From Ensifer adhaerens (lineage in GTDB: Bacteria > Pseudomonadota > Alphaproteobacteria > Rhizobiales > Rhizobiaceae), in assembly GCF_028993555.1 (NCBI RefSeq), contig NZ_CP118612.1, forward strand, positions 62,001-126,000: a DNA stretch of 64,000 bases, written 5' to 3'. This document shows positions 21,191 through 30,282 of this stretch, one piece after another. Position 1 is the first letter of the stretch. Each line of letters begins with the position of its first letter. The notes under the pieces are model-generated. The model had not been told where the DNA came from. It saw only the letters and a program-made list of their open reading frames with translations, and made no database searches. Made by a program: the position numbers and the translations under genes.

Positions 21191-21438
21191 ATTGTGGCTT
21201 TTACTTATCGATTGCAAAAGCGTGTTTTAGGCATCGAATAGCGTCCCGCCAGACCGAATTCGTCATCCGCGACGCGTCTACTACCTAGGCAAACGCGCCC
21301 CAGCGGGCTTCTTCAGAGAAGGGACGCTCCAGTCGCGGCCCATGGTCCAAGGACTCATAATGCAAATGACGCCGTACGCAAGCCCGTGGTCAGCACCACT
21401 GCCTCGTCAGCCGAGACGATGTTAGAGGCACCCCGATC

Positions 21439-22254
21439 TCACGTCGTCGGATAGTCGCTGACATGCCGGACGACGAGCTCGCGAGGAGATTCCGAACCGC
21501 GCTGTATCAGGAAACGCACCTCGTCCCCGAGCGCGTGCTTGCGGATTACGGCCTGAATCTCGTCGGTGGTGGTCACCTCTTGAGCGTCAACGGCGAGGAG
21601 CAGTTCTCCGCCTTTTACTCCGGCCCGCGCCAGCTGGCTTCCCGGCTTGGGATTTTGGAGGACGACTCCGGGCGACTCGGATTCGGCCGGGGCTGCGTCG
21701 CACCATGCGGCAGTCAGTGTTCGGGTGCCCAATGAGACGCAGCCGCAGGCACCGATGCTGCACATGGGGCAGATACATGCACATCCAAGCCCGTCCTGGG
21801 CGAGCTGCCAAGCCACAACCCCTGGCAACAGCCGCGCCGTGGATAACGCGGCGTCGGCATGCGCCTTCAGATGTTTCGGCGCAATCGCCCTGAGACGTGG
21901 CTCATAGAGCCGTAGCGCCATCTCGTACAGCATCCCATAGCTGAGTGCGCAATGGTGGAACGCCAGACACAGGTCCCGCAATACCTCGGAGAGTGCGGTG
22001 GCCTCCCTCGGTGTTGATTGAGGGCTCGTCGTCTCCTCGCTCGGTCCGGCTTCAGCGGTGTCCTTGAGATAGGTGGCAAGCTGATCGCGGTGCGTCTGCA
22101 CCATCGGCCGGAGGCGCTGAATGGCGGCGAGGGTATCGAGGTGTCCGGAGGACAGTTGCTGCGCTTGCTCAAGCCTTCCTGCCACGTCACCCTCGGACGC
22201 GGCGAGTTCCGCCACGGTACGACGGATTACCTGTAGCCTCAGATCGACAGTCAT
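21439..22254 (-). CDS. Unrecognised protein with C-terminal PDZ domain and Cys-rich centre
   Basis: This 271-residue protein starts MTVDLRLQVIRR; a TTG at 22275 is an alternative start. The N-terminal half is helical and Ala/Gln/Leu-rich. The middle has five cysteines within fifteen residues (CACICPMCSIGACGC near 168-182). The last 75 residues resemble a PDZ domain (SPGVVLQNPKPGSQLARAGV, then GGELLLAVDAQEVTTTDEIQ and VRFLIQRGS). No signal peptide or protease domain is visible. PDZ domains bind peptide ends, and the Cys block could hold a metal. It stands alone among IS fragments, and function is unknown. Confidence 0.6.
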   Translation of the reverse strand: MTVDLRLQVIRRTVAELAASEGDVAGRLEQAQQLSSGHLDTLAAIQRLRPMVQTHRDQLATYLKDTAEAGPSEETTSPQSTPREATALSEVLRDLCLAFHHCALSYGMLYEMALRLYEPRLRAIAPKHLKAHADAALSTARLLPGVVAWQLAQDGLGCACICPMCSIGACGCVSLGTRTLTAAWCDAAPAESESPGVVLQNPKPGSQLARAGVKGGELLLAVDAQEVTTTDEIQAVIRKHALGDEVRFLIQRGSESPRELVVRHVSDYPTT

Positions 22255-22275
22255 TCTGTGATCCACCAGTGCCAA

Positions 22276-22854
22276 CCGAACACTTCTGAGCTGAGGTTAG
22301 TTGTATAGTCGCGCCACGACAATGGCTCTCTCTCGGAATGTCGGCTTCGGGTCAAAAATTCGGTCGGGCTGACTAGACGTCCGACGGCTTGTTGCTAGGT
22401 ACCGTCCGTCAGACTTTCACGACTAGCGTTTGTCGACGATCGCTGGTCGCAAACTGCTGAATCTGCCTTTGATCTTGCAATCACTTTGGCAAAAAGTGGC
22501 TCACTGAAATCGTTAGCGGAAAATCGGGCGGCGTTTATCGTCCAAACCCAACGGCCATATCTCAGTTTGCGGTTTGAAACGGGTAAAGCAAAACCCACAG
22601 CTGGGTCGACGGCTTTGAGCGGATGTTTGGCTCGGCCCATGCCGCTAAGGGCGCTCGTCAAGGTGGCCTGATCGGCTCGACCTAATGGGGCTGGTTGTTC
22701 GTCGATTTTCTGGTCGTCGAAGAAAATGGCGCAAACGTGGGTCGGCGCAAATCTGCTTGCGCGAGCCGAGGCGCTCGCCTGGGAACGGGGGTGCAACACG
22801 CGCCTTTCTGGACACCTTTAGCTCTAAGGCCGAAGACTTCTACGGCCGACAAGG
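22276..22854. other. Non-coding or decayed stretch between the PDZ gene and the istB remnant
   Basis: Open frames exist on both strands here (for example minus strand 22395-22799), but none has a recognisable family, a good ribosome site or convincing composition. Given the istB remnant at one end, it is probably decayed insertion-sequence flank. Confidence 0.4.
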
Positions 22855-23240
22855 CTACGCCTTCTTCGGCGAGGCTTTGGAGCGGACGTGCTCTGGCATC
22901 TGTTCCGCATGTTGTCGTGGGCGGTAGTTTGATCCTTCGATTTGAATGACGACGGCGTGGTGAAGGAGTCGGTCGAGCAGTGCGGTGGCGACGACGGGAT
23001 CGCCAAAACGTCACCCCACTCTACAAAGCCGCGGTTGGAAGTCAGCATCATAGCGCCGCGCTCGTACTGAGCGTTCACGAGCTGGAAGAACAGGTTGCCG
23101 CCGTCGGCGACGACCGGCAGATATCCGATCTCATCGACGATGAGCAGGCGCGGCCCGCATAAGAAGCGGATCAGTTCCTCGCCCGCCGCCTTCGACATCA
23201 CGAGAATGCAGTCGCGCACGTTTGTCGCGGGTGCGTCGAA
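22855..23240 (-). pseudogene. IS21-type istB remnant (C-terminal part, frameshifted)
   Basis: On the minus strand the frame reads [16 protein letters not shown], then [17 protein letters not shown] (Walker B region), [19 protein letters not shown] and NRGFVEWGDV. This is the second half of an IstB ATPase. Just after GDV a frame change occurs near 23005; the shifted frame continues DPVVATALLDRLLHHAVVIQ and ends KASPKKA at 22855. The Walker A half is missing. It differs in sequence from the istB at 34507 and so comes from another IS21-family element. Confidence 0.8.
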
Positions 23241-23568
23241 GTGCACGCACTGGTCGCAAATCCTACCAGACGCAACTGGCCTTCCCGTCGTCACGCCCGT
23301 CGTCAAGGAGGCAACCGCCCTTGGATGCGGTCAGCGGCGATTGGCATCGGCCTTCGCGATTTCGTCCAGACTGCGCAGAGCTGGGTTCGCTGGAACAGGC
23401 GCTTCGAAGCCATCCTCGAACACAAGGCCATCTACCATGACTCCGTCGAGCGATGGGCGCGCGCCTATGCCTTGCAGCGCCAACTCGTCGACAAGGGCGT
23501 CACCACGGCGATGTGGAAAGCACCCGGCCTCTGAATTTTGAAGATCGAACAACAAATTAGGAGAAAAT
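23241..23568. other. Unassigned stretch between istB remnant and ABM gene
   Basis: Overlapping plus-strand frames (such as 23241-23534) are open but show no family I can name, and their codon pattern looks like shadow. The only clear signal is TTAGGAG just before 23569, a ribosome-binding site for the broken ABM gene. Confidence 0.35.
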
Positions 23569-23861
23569 ATGCTCATCCAAATCTCACAATTCACGTCAAG
23601 CAGGGCTATGTCGACGAATCTCTCGATGCTTTCCGGATCAACTATGAAGGCACGCGCCGCGAGCCGATAAACCTTCGCTTCGATGTGCTGGGCAGCCCGG
23701 AGGATGACTATAGCTTCGTGATCTATGAGGTGTTTCGGTCGGCAGAGGCGCTCGACGAGCACCGCAAAACCGCGCACTACTGGGAATGCGTCCGTCGCAT
23801 TGACCCGATCATCTCGGCCCCCCGCAGCAAAACATTCGTGTGGAGATGTCAGACTCTTTGA
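23569..23861 (+). pseudogene. ABM/LsrG-like monooxygenase gene broken by a 2-base insertion near its start
   Basis: A strong ribosome site (TTAGGAG, 23557-23563) precedes ATG 23569, which reads MLIQI and then loses frame. The other frame carries the family sequence TIHVKQGYVDESLDAFRIN, then EPINLRFDVLGSPEDDYSFV and TAHYWECV. Removing the duplicated TC at 23584-23585 joins the two as MLIQITIHVKQGYVDE. Antibiotic-biosynthesis-monooxygenase (ABM) domain proteins are about 100 residues, which matches the repaired length. The final residues FVWRCQTL also look altered. A TTG start at 23538 could give an intact but abnormal N-terminus. Confidence 0.7.
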
Positions 23862-23891
23862 CCAGCTAACTCAACAACGGCTGCTGATGGT

Positions 23892-25325
23892 TCATCGGCT
23901 GTTGGTTGAGCCCAAAGCAGGGGCGGCAATAAGGTTCGACCGTTTGCGGCTCTGATATTGTCCTCGTCCAACGTGCAAGATTGATCTGTGTTCCGCGACC
24001 GTCTTGCCCCGAACAAGCAGTCGCACGGGCCATCCCTGAACCTCAAGGCCGTCATAGGGGGTGTAGTCGGCGCCGTGTTGCAGGATCTCGTTGGTTAAAG
24101 TAAGCCGTTCGGCCGGATCCCAGAGTGCGATGTCGGCGTCGGATCCGATCGCGATCGTTCCCTTCTGCGGGTACATTCCGTAAAGCTTGGCGTGGTTGGT
24201 CGAGGTGATCGCGACGAAGTGGTTGATGTCGATCCGACCTTTCATCACGCCTTCGGAAAACAGGATCGGCAAGCGCGTCGCCACGCCCGGAATGCCGTTC
24301 GGGATCCAGCGGAAATGGCGTTTTCCCTTATCGTTTAGCTTGCCTTCCGGATCGTCGAAGCGGAAGGGGCAGTGGTCCGAGGAGAACAGGTCGAAAACGC
24401 CCTGCTCGATCCCCTCCCAGCAGGCATCCTGGCTCGCCTTGTCGCGCGGCGGCGGGGAGCAGACGTATTTGGCCCCATCCAGCCCTTCGAGATCGAGGTC
24501 TTCTGCCGTCAGCATGAGATATTGCGGGCAGGTTTCGCCGGCGATCTTCTGGCCGCGCTGGCGGGCGTGGCGGATTTCCTCCATCGCCTCGCGGTTGGAG
24601 ACGTGGACGATGACGATCGGCACGTCGACGATTTCGGCGAGAGACAAGGCCCGATGGGTGGCTTCGCGTTCCGCTGCCACCGGCCGGGTCGTGGCGTGGT
24701 ACTTCGGGGCGAACTTGCCCTCTTCTTCGTGGCGTCCGATCAGGTAGCGAATCGCGTCCTCGTTCTCACAATGAACCATGACCAGCGCGCCGGTGCGCCT
24801 TGCGGTATCGAGGGTCGCCAGAATCTCGTCGTCGCGCAGGCGCAGGCCCTCATAGGTCATGAAGACCTTGAGCGAGGTGTAGCCGTCCTCGACGAGCGCG
24901 GGCAGTTCCTGGCCGAGCACCTCGGCAGTCGGGTCGGTGATAACGAGGTGGAACGAGACGTCGACATGGCAATTGCCGTCCGCCTTGGCGTGATAGACCT
25001 TCAGCGCCTCGCGCAGCGACTGACCCTTTTCCTGCATGCAGAAGGCCAGGACCGTGCTGTTGCCACCGATCGCGGCCGAGCGGGTACCGCTGTCGAAGTC
25101 GTCCGCCATGACGATGCCCTCGCCGGAGGGCTGGTCGAGATGCACGTGGCTGTCGATGCCGCCGGGAAGGACGAAGAGGCCGGTGGCGTCGATCACCTCG
25201 TCTGCATCCGTCAAGTCGGCTGCGAGCGCCGCGATCCGACCGTCCTTGATACCGACGTCGCTGACGAAGGTGTCACTCGCCGTCGCCACCGTTCCATTGC
25301 GGATCACCGTATCGAAGCGCATCAA
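23892..25325 (-). CDS. Dihydropyrimidinase / hydantoinase-family amidohydrolase
   Basis: This 477-residue cyclic amidohydrolase has metal ligands H60 and H62 (DSHVHLDQP), the carboxylated lysine K153 (SLKVFMTYEG), H185 (MVHCEN) and the later SSDHCPF aspartate block. Family members open hydantoins, dihydropyrimidines or related cyclic ureides in the cytoplasm. It is last in a minus-strand operon with an amino-acid ABC system and a class V aminotransferase, and its start overlaps the stop of the latter by four bases. The last 25 residues (SRKRSNLIAAPALGSTNSR) resemble the family poorly. The ureide substrate is unknown. Confidence 0.88.
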   Translation of the reverse strand: MMRFDTVIRNGTVATASDTFVSDVGIKDGRIAALAADLTDADEVIDATGLFVLPGGIDSHVHLDQPSGEGIVMADDFDSGTRSAAIGGNSTVLAFCMQEKGQSLREALKVYHAKADGNCHVDVSFHLVITDPTAEVLGQELPALVEDGYTSLKVFMTYEGLRLRDDEILATLDTARRTGALVMVHCENEDAIRYLIGRHEEEGKFAPKYHATTRPVAAEREATHRALSLAEIVDVPIVIVHVSNREAMEEIRHARQRGQKIAGETCPQYLMLTAEDLDLEGLDGAKYVCSPPPRDKASQDACWEGIEQGVFDLFSSDHCPFRFDDPEGKLNDKGKRHFRWIPNGIPGVATRLPILFSEGVMKGRIDINHFVAITSTNHAKLYGMYPQKGTIAIGSDADIALWDPAERLTLTNEILQHGADYTPYDGLEVQGWPVRLLVRGKTVAEHRSILHVGRGQYQSRKRSNLIAAPALGSTNSR

Positions 25326-26620
25326 TCCCTCCTTCTCGTTGAGGTGTTCAGCTCGCCCCTGGCGAGGCCGGCTTCGCCGGCGAGGATCCGGTCGAGGACC
25401 GCGGTGAACCGGTCGATTTCCTCGATCGTGTTGTAATGGACCATCGAGACTCGCAGCATGCCGCCATGGTCGGTTAGGCCGAGATATTCGGCGAGACGGC
25501 GCGAATGGAAGTCGCCGAAGCGTATGGCGATCTTTTCAGCGTCCATCGCCTTGCAAAGGTCGGCTGCCTCGCGCCCGTCGAAACGGAAGGCGATGGTGGG
25601 CACACGTTGGCTGTCGCGGTTCGCCGCCTGCCCGATGATCCGGCAGTCGTTGCGCGAGCGAAGATAGGTCAGAAGCCGCTCGGTGAGCGCATTCTCCTGA
25701 TCTGTGATGGCGGCGAAGGCGGCCTCGATTTTCTGACGGACGCTGCCCGTCTCGCCGGCCTGTTCACCGAGGCTCGCCAGATAGTCGACGATCCCGCAGG
25801 TGGAATAGGCGAGCTCGTAGTTCGGATTGCCCGGCTCCAGTTTGCCCGGCACTTTGTCCTTGCCGTAGAAGTAGTGGTAGAGCGTATCGAGCTCGAGCAG
25901 CAGGTCGTATTTGCCATACATAAGAGCGTAGTGCGGGCCGTAGGTTTTGTAGAGGCTGAAGACGTAGTAATCGACGTCGAAGGCCTGGACGTCGACCGCG
26001 CGATGGGGGGCATAGGCGACGGCGTCGACGCAGATTTTGGCGCCGCGGGCATGAACGAAATCAGCGATCTCGCGGATCGGGTTGATCGAGCCGAGGATGT
26101 TCGAGCAATGCGTCACGCAGACTAGCTTAGTGCGCTCGGTCATCAGGGGCGCGAGATCGGCGGGGTCGAGCGTCAAGGTCTCGTTGTTCAGCGGCCAGAT
26201 CTTCAGCACCACACCGCGTTCCTGCAGCCGATCCCAGGGGCCGATGTTGGATTCGTGATCCGAGACGGTGGTGATGATCTCGTCGCCCGGCGAAAGCTTG
26301 CTCTGCATGGCGCGGGCGAGGTTCTGCAGCAGGGCAGTCGTGGAATTCCCGAAGACGATCTCTTCCGGACGGCTGGCACTGACGAGATGCATGGCGGCGG
26401 TGCGAGCCTCGTAGAGGGCGGCCGCCGCTGCCTGCGAGACCTCGTAGGAACCGCCGATCTGGACGTTCTTCTCGAACAGAAAGGTGTTAATGCGCTCGAC
26501 GGCGCCTTTGAGGATCTGCGAGCCGCCGGCATTGTCGAAGAACACCCAGCCACGGTTCAGGCCTGGAAACTGGCTGCGGACGAAATCGAGATCGAGGGCC
26601 GTGGTGGAAGGGGTTGCCAT
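25322..26620 (-). CDS. Class V aminotransferase (cysteine desulfurase-like), PLP enzyme
   Basis: This 432-residue fold-type I PLP protein has FFDNAGGSQ near residue 28, H122 (SDHESN) that stacks on the cofactor, D199 (KICVDAV) and the Schiff-base lysine K225 (FSLYKTYGPH). The ATG at 26620 follows GGAGGA with 9-base spacing, and the longer frame to 26641 is not needed. Related rhizobial proteins are annotated as cysteine desulfurase-like, but the operon (amino-acid ABC plus hydantoinase) suggests a catabolic lyase or transaminase acting on an amino acid, not Fe-S assembly. Confidence 0.85.
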   Translation of the reverse strand: MATPSTTALDLDFVRSQFPGLNRGWVFFDNAGGSQILKGAVERINTFLFEKNVQIGGSYEVSQAAAAALYEARTAAMHLVSASRPEEIVFGNSTTALLQNLARAMQSKLSPGDEIITTVSDHESNIGPWDRLQERGVVLKIWPLNNETLTLDPADLAPLMTERTKLVCVTHCSNILGSINPIREIADFVHARGAKICVDAVAYAPHRAVDVQAFDVDYYVFSLYKTYGPHYALMYGKYDLLLELDTLYHYFYGKDKVPGKLEPGNPNYELAYSTCGIVDYLASLGEQAGETGSVRQKIEAAFAAITDQENALTERLLTYLRSRNDCRIIGQAANRDSQRVPTIAFRFDGREAADLCKAMDAEKIAIRFGDFHSRRLAEYLGLTDHGGMLRVSMVHYNTIEEIDRFTAVLDRILAGEAGLARGELNTSTRRRD

Positions 26621-26650
26621 TGCGGGGTGTCCTCCGGTCATTGTTCTTGT

Positions 26651-27400
26651 TCAGTGGTTGAGGACCGCGCGCAGGAAGCCGCGCGTCCGCTCGTGCTTGG
26701 GGGCGTCGAAGATTTCTGCCGGCGTGCCGCTTTCGACCAGCCGTCCACTATCCATGAAAATCACGCGGTCGGCGACCTGGCGGGCAAAGCCCATTTCGTG
26801 CGTGACGACGACCATGGTGACGCCGGTTCCGGCGAGTTTGCGCATGACGTCGAGTACCTCGCCGACCATTTCCGGGTCGAGTGCCGAGGTCGGCTCGTCG
26901 AAGAGAAGCACGCGCGGCTCCATGGCGAGTGCGCGGGCAATTGCGACGCGTTGCTGCTGGCCGCCCGACAGTTGGCCGGGAAACTTCTCCGCCTGTTCGG
27001 AGATGCCGACGCGGGCGAGCAGTTCGCGCGCTTTGCGCTCGGCTTCCGCTTCCGAAGTGCCGCGGACCCGCATCGGGGCGAGCATGACGTTCTTGAGCAC
27101 TGTCATGTGCGGGAAGAGATTGAAGGACTGGAAGACCATGCCGACTTCGGCGCGGACCTTTGCGAGGGCCGGGCCGGGCTCGACGCGGATGCCATCGACG
27201 GTGATCCGGCTTTCCGGCGCGAAAGCTTCGAGATGGTTGATGCAGCGGATGAGCGTGGACTTGCCCGAGCCCGACGGGCCGATGACGCAGACGACTTCGC
27301 CTTCGGCGATGTCGAGGTCGATGCCGTGCAGGACGGTGAAGGCGCCAAAGGCCTTGGTGAGCCCGCGTATCGAAATGAGAGGAGCGGTCGTTGCGGTCAT
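26651..27400 (-). CDS. Polar amino-acid ABC transporter ATP-binding protein
   Basis: This 249-residue ATPase of the GlnQ/HisP class has Walker [10 protein letters not shown] near residue 39, the signature LSGGQQQR, and Walker [13 protein letters not shown]. The ATG at 27400 overlaps the permease stop. A much longer frame upstream runs through the permease gene and is an artefact. It energises uptake by the permease and binding protein of the same operon. Confidence 0.92.
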   Translation of the reverse strand: MTATTAPLISIRGLTKAFGAFTVLHGIDLDIAEGEVVCVIGPSGSGKSTLIRCINHLEAFAPESRITVDGIRVEPGPALAKVRAEVGMVFQSFNLFPHMTVLKNVMLAPMRVRGTSEAEAERKARELLARVGISEQAEKFPGQLSGGQQQRVAIARALAMEPRVLLFDEPTSALDPEMVGEVLDVMRKLAGTGVTMVVVTHEMGFARQVADRVIFMDSGRLVESGTPAEIFDAPKHERTRGFLRAVLNH

Positions 27401-28071
27401 CAGCGCTTCCCCCGGCTGAAGTGTTTTTCGAGGCGCGAGACGACAGCGACCATCGGCCAGAGCAGGGTGATATAGATGAGCGCCGCCCCGATCAACGGTG
27501 TCGGATTGGCGGCGAGCGCCTGGGCCTGGGTGGCCTGCTTGAGAAGATCCGGCATGGCGACGACGGAGGCGAGGGCCGTATCCTTCATGACGTTGATGCA
27601 GTTGTTGGTGAGCGGCGGAATCACGATCCGGATCGCCTGCGGCAGGATCACGTCCACCATCGTGTGGCGGTTGGAAAGACCGAGCGCGGCGGAGGCCTCG
27701 AACTGGCCGTGCGGGATTGCCTCGATGCCGGCGCGGAAGATTTCCGCAGTATAAGCCGCCGAGACCAACGACAGTGCGGTCACGGCCGAGAGGAAGGGTG
27801 AAAGGCGAATGCCGACGAAGGGCAGGGCATAATAAACGACGATCAGCAACACCAGCAGCGGGATCGAGCGGAAGATGTCGATGTATATGCGGATGAAGAG
27901 CTTGATGACGCTCGGTGCATAGAGGCGCGTGACCGCCAGGAAAAGGCCGCCGGCAAGACCGACGAGAATGCTCGTCACCCCGATCTGCAGGGTCACGATC
28001 AGCCCCCACAGCAAGACTGGAAGACTTTCAGCCAGGACATCGAGGTTGAAGAAGGTATTGATGAGTGTCAT
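27400..28071 (-). CDS. Polar amino-acid ABC transporter permease
   Basis: This 223-residue inner-membrane protein of the HisM/GlnP class has the EAA loop [25 protein letters not shown] at about residues 123-147 and [11 protein letters not shown] before it. Only one permease is present, so it probably forms a homodimer. It is translationally coupled to the downstream ATPase gene. Confidence 0.9.
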   Translation of the reverse strand: MTLINTFFNLDVLAESLPVLLWGLIVTLQIGVTSILVGLAGGLFLAVTRLYAPSVIKLFIRIYIDIFRSIPLLVLLIVVYYALPFVGIRLSPFLSAVTALSLVSAAYTAEIFRAGIEAIPHGQFEASAALGLSNRHTMVDVILPQAIRIVIPPLTNNCINVMKDTALASVVAMPDLLKQATQAQALAANPTPLIGAALIYITLLWPMVAVVSRLEKHFSRGKR

Positions 28072-28134
28072 GCCGCATCGGCTCCCATGGCAGGCCGGCG
28101 GAACGAGACTGTCCCGCCGGTCGCGTTTCGAGCG

Positions 28135-28932
28135 TTACTTGCCCTTGGGCATGTCGAGCACAGCGACGGTCGAGGTCGTGTCCTCGGCCTCCGCGCCGAA
28201 CCAGGTCTCGTGCAGCTTGGCGATGAAGCCTTCCTGCTTGAGCTTAGTGATGACGCCATTCACTTCGGTCGCGAGCGGATCGTTCTTGTTGAACATGATC
28301 GAGTATTTCTCGCCGGTCGGAATACGCTCGACTACCTTCAGCTCGGGCTTGTCCTTCACGTAGTAGAGAAGTGCGGGAATGTCGGAGATGTAGCCGTCGA
28401 CGCGACCGGCGACGAGGTCGAGCATGGCTGGCTGCAAGCCTTCGAAGCGGCGGATCTCGCCGAGCTTGTATTCATCCTTGTGGCCTTCGGCCCACATGTC
28501 GCCGGTCGAGCCAGTGTCGACGCCGACGACCTTGCCGCCCATGTCCTTGAGGCCGGTGATGCCGGAAGCGGCGGTCACCGTCAGCGACTGGTCGCTGTCA
28601 TAGTAGGGTTGGGCGAAGGAAACCGATTCTAGCCGCTTCTCGGTGATGGTGATCGAGGAGATTGCCATGTTAATGCGGCCGGACTGAACGGCCGGGAAGA
28701 GGCCGTTGAAGGGCGTGTTGACAAATTCGACGGTCTTGCCAAGACGCTTGGCGATCTCGTTGACGAGGTCAACCTCAAAGCCGGTGACCTTGCCGCTGGC
28801 GTCTTCGAATTCCCACGGAACGTTACCGATGTTGGCGCCGACCGTGAGGTCTGCGGCATGAGCCGAGGTGCCGAGGGCTGCGGCAAACAGGCCGGCCACG
28901 AGCGTTGACTTGAGGTTGGTTGAACGTGTCAT
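28135..28932 (-). CDS. Polar amino-acid ABC transporter substrate-binding protein
   Basis: This 265-residue periplasmic protein has a clear signal peptide (STLVAGLFAAALGTSAHAA, cleavage near residue 27) and the family 3 binding fold: VGANIGNVPWEFED, GFEVDLVNEIAKRLG, INMAISSITITEKR and the hinge Asp/Thr block. The ATG at 28932 is preceded by AGGGGA. It heads the operon and lies next to the palindromic operator. The ligand is unknown, and an amino acid derived from or linked to a cyclic ureide is suggested by the hydantoinase. Confidence 0.9.
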   Translation of the reverse strand: MTRSTNLKSTLVAGLFAAALGTSAHAADLTVGANIGNVPWEFEDASGKVTGFEVDLVNEIAKRLGKTVEFVNTPFNGLFPAVQSGRINMAISSITITEKRLESVSFAQPYYDSDQSLTVTAASGITGLKDMGGKVVGVDTGSTGDMWAEGHKDEYKLGEIRRFEGLQPAMLDLVAGRVDGYISDIPALLYYVKDKPELKVVERIPTGEKYSIMFNKNDPLATEVNGVITKLKQEGFIAKLHETWFGAEAEDTTSTVAVLDMPKGK

Positions 28933-28971
28933 GAGAGTTCCCCTTGTTTTTTGAACGTGACTCAATCTACA

Positions 28972-29002
28972 TTGGCCTAACTGGTCAGACCAGTCAGGCC
29001 AA
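28972..29002. promoter_or_regulatory. 31-bp palindromic operator for the divergent FadR-type regulator
   Basis: The core is ACTGGTC (28980-28986), a central A, then GACCAGT (28988-28994), a perfect 15-bp dyad. It is extended by TTGGCCT (28972-28978) and AGGCCAA (28996-29002) around the same centre at 28987. Only the pair 28979/28995 is mismatched. GntR regulators of the FadR branch bind dyads of the TGGTnnnACCA kind. It lies between the regulator gene and the binding-protein gene, so it can control both. Confidence 0.75.
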
Positions 29003-29086
29003 CCAAGCATGCCGCTTTCCGCTTGGCAAGGGGATGTCTGAAAAAATAGATTGCACGACGAAGCACGCCGCCGGAGAGGGGACCGC

Positions 29087-29806
29087 ATGTTCAACAAAAC
29101 GCTCGTTCCGCAATCGGTGGCACGCGAGATCCAGGGAATGATCCAGTCCGGCCAATTGAAGCCGGGGGAAAAGATTCCGTCGCAGCGGGTGTTTTCGCAA
29201 AAGTTCGGCATCAGCCGGGCCTCCTTGCGCGAGGCGCTTCTGACGCTGGAAACGCTTGGACTTCTGAAAACGGAAGCCGGACGAGGCACCTTCGTTGCGG
29301 GCCCCTCAGAGCTGGGTGTAACCGGTCATATGGCACCCTGGCGCTATTCCGACAGTTATTCCGTCTTCGATGTCTTCCAGACGCGTATCCTTCTTGAAGG
29401 CGAGATAGCCCGGCTCGCTGCCGGCCGCCTGACCCAGTTGCAGCTCGACAAGATGGAGCAGGCGACACGCACAATGGAAGAGTGCTGGGCGAACCAGGAC
29501 CTGCTGGCCAATGTCGAAGCCGACCTGGAGTTTCATGGTATCATCGTCTCCGCCTGCTCCAACGCTATGCTGAAGGCGCTCTACCAGATGGTGCGCGATC
29601 TGGTGACGGAAACGCAGCGACAGCCGATTCCGATCACGGATCCCGAACGCATGCAGGAATCGATCGGCGAACATCGGAAGATCATCATTGCTCTCAGGTC
29701 CAATGACGGTCCGCGGGCGAAGCTTGAGATGGAAACTCATATTCGCAACACCGCACGTTGCGCCGGGTTGGAGCCGAAATCGTTGTCTACAGATTCAACT
29801 CTTTAG
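29087..29806 (+). CDS. GntR-family regulator, FadR subfamily
   Basis: This 239-residue protein has an N-terminal winged helix (GEKIPSQRVFSQKFGISRASLREALLTLETLGLL, about residues 27-60) and a helical FCD effector domain, with the metal-site pattern in LEFHGIIVSACSN and a later EHRKII. The ATG at 29087 follows GAGAGGGG. It is divergent from the transporter/aminotransferase/hydantoinase operon and probably represses it through the palindrome between them until the amino-acid or ureide ligand binds. Confidence 0.9.
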   Translation: MFNKTLVPQSVAREIQGMIQSGQLKPGEKIPSQRVFSQKFGISRASLREALLTLETLGLLKTEAGRGTFVAGPSELGVTGHMAPWRYSDSYSVFDVFQTRILLEGEIARLAAGRLTQLQLDKMEQATRTMEECWANQDLLANVEADLEFHGIIVSACSNAMLKALYQMVRDLVTETQRQPIPITDPERMQESIGEHRKIIIALRSNDGPRAKLEMETHIRNTARCAGLEPKSLSTDSTL

Positions 29807-29908
29807 ACGGACTGATCGCCACCGTTAGGCGATGTCACGTTGTTTGACTGAAGCCGGGCGAAGGGTTTGCGCTTGAAATCAAGCCAGTGTGCTGGTCACA
29901 GCCTTCCA

Positions 29909-30136
29909 CTACGCCATTGCGCGGATTCGATGAATGTGGGTGGCAAGGACAGCGTGCTTCTGGCGCGGCGGGACGAATAGATTTCTGATTGCCGAGAAGA
30001 CTGAGATGAATCGCTGCAATCCGCCGGCCGATCGGAAGGCCTGCATAATCCGTTCTCGTTTCCGCAGTGGGAGGTGGGACTTTTCGGCGCGATTGTTCAG
30101 CGCTTTATGCGATCGATGTTCGACGGCAATATTCTT
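29909..30136 (-). pseudogene. IS6-family transposase, C-terminal part, cut off by the IS21 insertion
   Basis: The minus strand reads AKNIAVEHRSHKALNNRAEK, then SHLPLRKRERIMQAFRSAGG, LQRFISVFSAIRNLFVPPRQ and HIHRIRAMA before a stop at 29909. This is the end of an IS6-family transposase including the catalytic Glu in NRAE. Upstream coding sequence resumes only beyond 36202, after the IS21 element. The 102 bases between its stop and the GntR gene hold nothing I recognise. Confidence 0.85.
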
Positions 30137-30282
30137 TGCGTATTCCGGTGAAGTCGGCCGCTGATTCCGAAACGAAGCCGGCCACCTATTCCGATTTCAT
30201 TCCGGCCACCATTCCGATCTGAAGCCGGCCAGTTGATGCTCCCCTGGGTCGTTGTTTTGCATGGCGCGTGATTGTCGCGCGG

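Noticed and set aside
22395..22799. 134-codon minus-strand frame as a gene
   Set aside because: No family, no ribosome site, and it overlaps the expected flank of a decayed IS21-type element.
24372..25436. 354-codon plus-strand frame
   Set aside because: Shadow of the hydantoinase gene on the minus strand, which has intact metal ligands and coupling.
26255..27475. 406-codon plus-strand frame
   Set aside because: Lies opposite the aminotransferase and ABC ATPase genes and is rich in shadow-type residues.
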